This document shows, in pieces, positions 4,651 to 6,132 of a stretch of 6,132 nt of DNA. The notes under the pieces were generated by a model. It ran no database searches and was not told the DNA's origin. It saw only the letters and a program-made list of their open reading frames with translations. The DNA lies in NCBI GenBank assembly GCA_041485845.1, contig JBGPKH010000551.1:1-6132 (forward strand). Reading direction: 5' to 3'. Source of the DNA: OMOG01 sp041485845. GTDB lineage: Bacteria; Acidobacteriota; Terriglobia; Bryobacterales; Bryobacteraceae. The first letter of the stretch is position 1, and each line of letters starts with the position of its first letter. The position numbers and the translations under genes are program-made.

Positions 4651-6132
4651 ATGCCAACGCGTCAAATCGAGATCACTACCGCGATTCTGGCGATCGCGCT
4701 CTCCGTTCCGGTCCCCAGCCTAATGGCACAGTCGCGACGGACCGTGAAAGGCAACCTCCACCCCAAAGCCCAGTCCCAGTTCGACCGCGGACCGGTCCAC
4801 CCCGGCACCAGGCTGGCCTATGTGAGCCTGCTGCTCCGCCGTTCGGACAGCCAGCAGCAGGCGCTCGACGACTTGCTGGCGGCGCAGCAGGACGGCAATT
4901 CGCCCCTCTACCATCGCTGGCTCACGCCCGAGCAGTACGCCGAACGCTTCGGGGCCAGTCAGGCGGACATCGACAAGGCCGTCAACTGGCTCCAGTCGAG
5001 CGGCTTCTCCGTGAAGCGCGTCGCCCGCGGCCGTGACGTCGTCGTATTCGGCGGAACGGCCGGCCAGATCCAGAAGGCGTTAGGCACCGCGATTCACGCC
5101 TATGATGTGGGCGGCCGCAGGCATTACGCCAACGTCGAGGAGCCCTCCGTTCCCGAGGAACTCGCCGGCGCCATCGCCGGCTTCCGCGGTCTCAACGATT
5201 TCCGTCTGATGGCGCCGCAGCGCCGCAGTGTCTTCCCTCCCACCAGAATCACGGGCCGCCCCTTCACCGCGGATTTCTATTCCAAGGCGTACCCCAACAC
5301 CAACGTTCTGGCGCCCGACGACCTGGCCACCATCTACAACATCAACGCGCTCTACAAAGCGGGCATCGATGGATCCGGCCAGGTGATCGCCGTGGCCGGC
5401 GCGACCGACATCGATATGGCCGACATCGAATACTTCCGGTCCGCTTTTGGACTGCCGTTCAACAATCCGTTCAAGATCCTGGCGCCGGACAGCCCGGATC
5501 CGGGCATTCTGGAGAGCGACCTGGGCGAGGCGGACCTGGATCTCGAGTGGTCCGGCGCCATCGCCCCTCAAGCCACTATCCTGTATGTCTACTCGGACGA
5601 CGTGGTGTCCTCCGCATTTTGGGCGATCGATGAGGCCATCGCCCCGGTGCTCAGCTTCAGCTATGGCGCCTGCGAACTGGAGATTTCGAAGTCCGACGCC
5701 AAGGCCCTCGCGGCCGAGGCGCAGAGGGCGGCCGCGCAAGGGATCACCTGGGTGGTCTCTTCCGGAGACTCCGGCGCCGCGGGTTGCGAAAACCAAAACG
5801 GCGGCTACACTTCCGCCACCACCCGGATGAGCGTCAACCTTCCGGCCGGCGTGCCGTACGTGACCGCCGTCGGCGGGTCCGAGTTCAACGAAAGCAGCGG
5901 AAACTACTGGGCAAGCAAACTCCGCTCGAACGGCGGTTCGGCGTTGTCGTACATCCCGGAAGGCGCGTGGACCGACGAAGCGCTGGTCGCGAAGAACGGC
6001 GATTCGGGATTCGCCGCGACCGGCGGCGGGGCCAGCCTCTACTTCGCGAAGCCGTCCTGGCAGACGGGACCCGGCGTGCCGAATGACGGCGCGCGCGACG
6101 TGCCGGATGTGTCGCTCAACGCATCGTGGTAC
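4651..6132 (+). CDS. Secreted S53 (sedolisin/kumamolisin-like) peptidase, 3' partial
   Basis: A serine-carboxyl endopeptidase made as an exported proenzyme; characterised members work at acid pH. The frame is open to the window edge (494 codons seen). Residues 1-26 are a signal peptide (AILAIALSVPVPSLMA). About 50-186 form the pro-kumamolisin activation domain, with YHRWLTPEQYAERFG (87-101) and GTAGQIQKALGT (135-146). The catalytic domain begins near 222 with PDDLATIYNI and GSGQVIAVAGATDI. The acid pair is E293 and D297 in GEADLDLEW, matching E78/D82 of kumamolisin. The oxyanion aspartate is D373 in SSGDSG, matching D164. The catalytic serine, in the usual GGTSxxAP, lies downstream of the window, which stops just after RDVPDVSLN (482-490). 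All catalytic residues that can be seen are present. A hairpin after tsaB separates it from the preceding genes, so it is probably its own transcription unit. The large minus-strand open frame inside it is a shadow. Confidence 0.93.
   Translation, partial: MPTRQIEITTAILAIALSVPVPSLMAQSRRTVKGNLHPKAQSQFDRGPVHPGTRLAYVSLLLRRSDSQQQALDDLLAAQQDGNSPLYHRWLTPEQYAERFGASQADIDKAVNWLQSSGFSVKRVARGRDVVVFGGTAGQIQKALGTAIHAYDVGGRRHYANVEEPSVPEELAGAIAGFRGLNDFRLMAPQRRSVFPPTRITGRPFTADFYSKAYPNTNVLAPDDLATIYNINALYKAGIDGSGQVIAVAGATDIDMADIEYFRSAFGLPFNNPFKILAPDSPDPGILESDLGEADLDLEWSGAIAPQATILYVYSDDVVSSAFWAIDEAIAPVLSFSYGACELEISKSDAKALAAEAQRAAAQGITWVVSSGDSGAAGCENQNGGYTSATTRMSVNLPAGVPYVTAVGGSEFNESSGNYWASKLRSNGGSALSYIPEGAWTDEALVAKNGDSGFAATGGGASLYFAKPSWQTGPGVPNDGARDVPDVSLNASWY

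Noticed and set aside
5080..5796. Minus-strand open frame of 238 codons
   Set aside because: It lies fully inside the S53 protease catalytic domain, whose motifs are clear. The minus product is a low-information Gly/Arg/Val-rich sequence typical of an antisense shadow.
1..6132. CRISPR arrays, tRNA or rRNA genes
   Set aside because: Reading both strands, I saw no regularly spaced repeats and no cloverleaf or rRNA-like segments.

Overview
The window is GC-rich DNA that most resembles Acidobacteriota of the Solibacter/Bryobacter type. This placement rests on remembered family resemblance, not a search. The clues are a DUF5060-type secreted glycosidase, a sedolisin (S53) protease with its pro-domain, an ISAzo13-like transposase end, and a large secreted protein of unknown function.

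Layout. Positions 1-111 are the last 36 codons of an ISAzo13-family transposase. A short AT-rich stretch that probably holds the right end of that element follows, then a 489-residue exported protein of unknown function (159-1628, +). Convergent to it is a short minus-strand gene (1669-1854) for a signal-peptide protein that looks small or truncated. The 144 bp between this gene and the next, divergent one (1855-1998) contain no gene but are packed with short inverted repeats. Next comes a secreted DUF5060/apiosidase-like glycosidase (1999-3843), whose stop codon overlaps the GTG start of tsaB (3840-4511), a core gene of tRNA t6A synthesis. A strong GC hairpin after tsaB (4528-4550) is a likely terminator. 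The window closes with the first 494 codons of a secreted S53 (kumamolisin-like) protease (4651-6132), cut off before its catalytic serine.

Working together. Four of the six protein genes encode predicted exported proteins, which fits a soil polymer degrader. The glycosidase and tsaB are translationally coupled by a 4-nt overlap, although they share no obvious pathway. The unknown genes beside the transposase look like accessory DNA; the part from the glycosidase onward looks more settled. I found no convincing undescribed multi-gene system. The points most worth a second look are the structured divergent intergenic region, apparent changes at the usual catalytic positions of the glycosidase, its unassigned C-terminal region, and the two-cysteine unknown exported protein.
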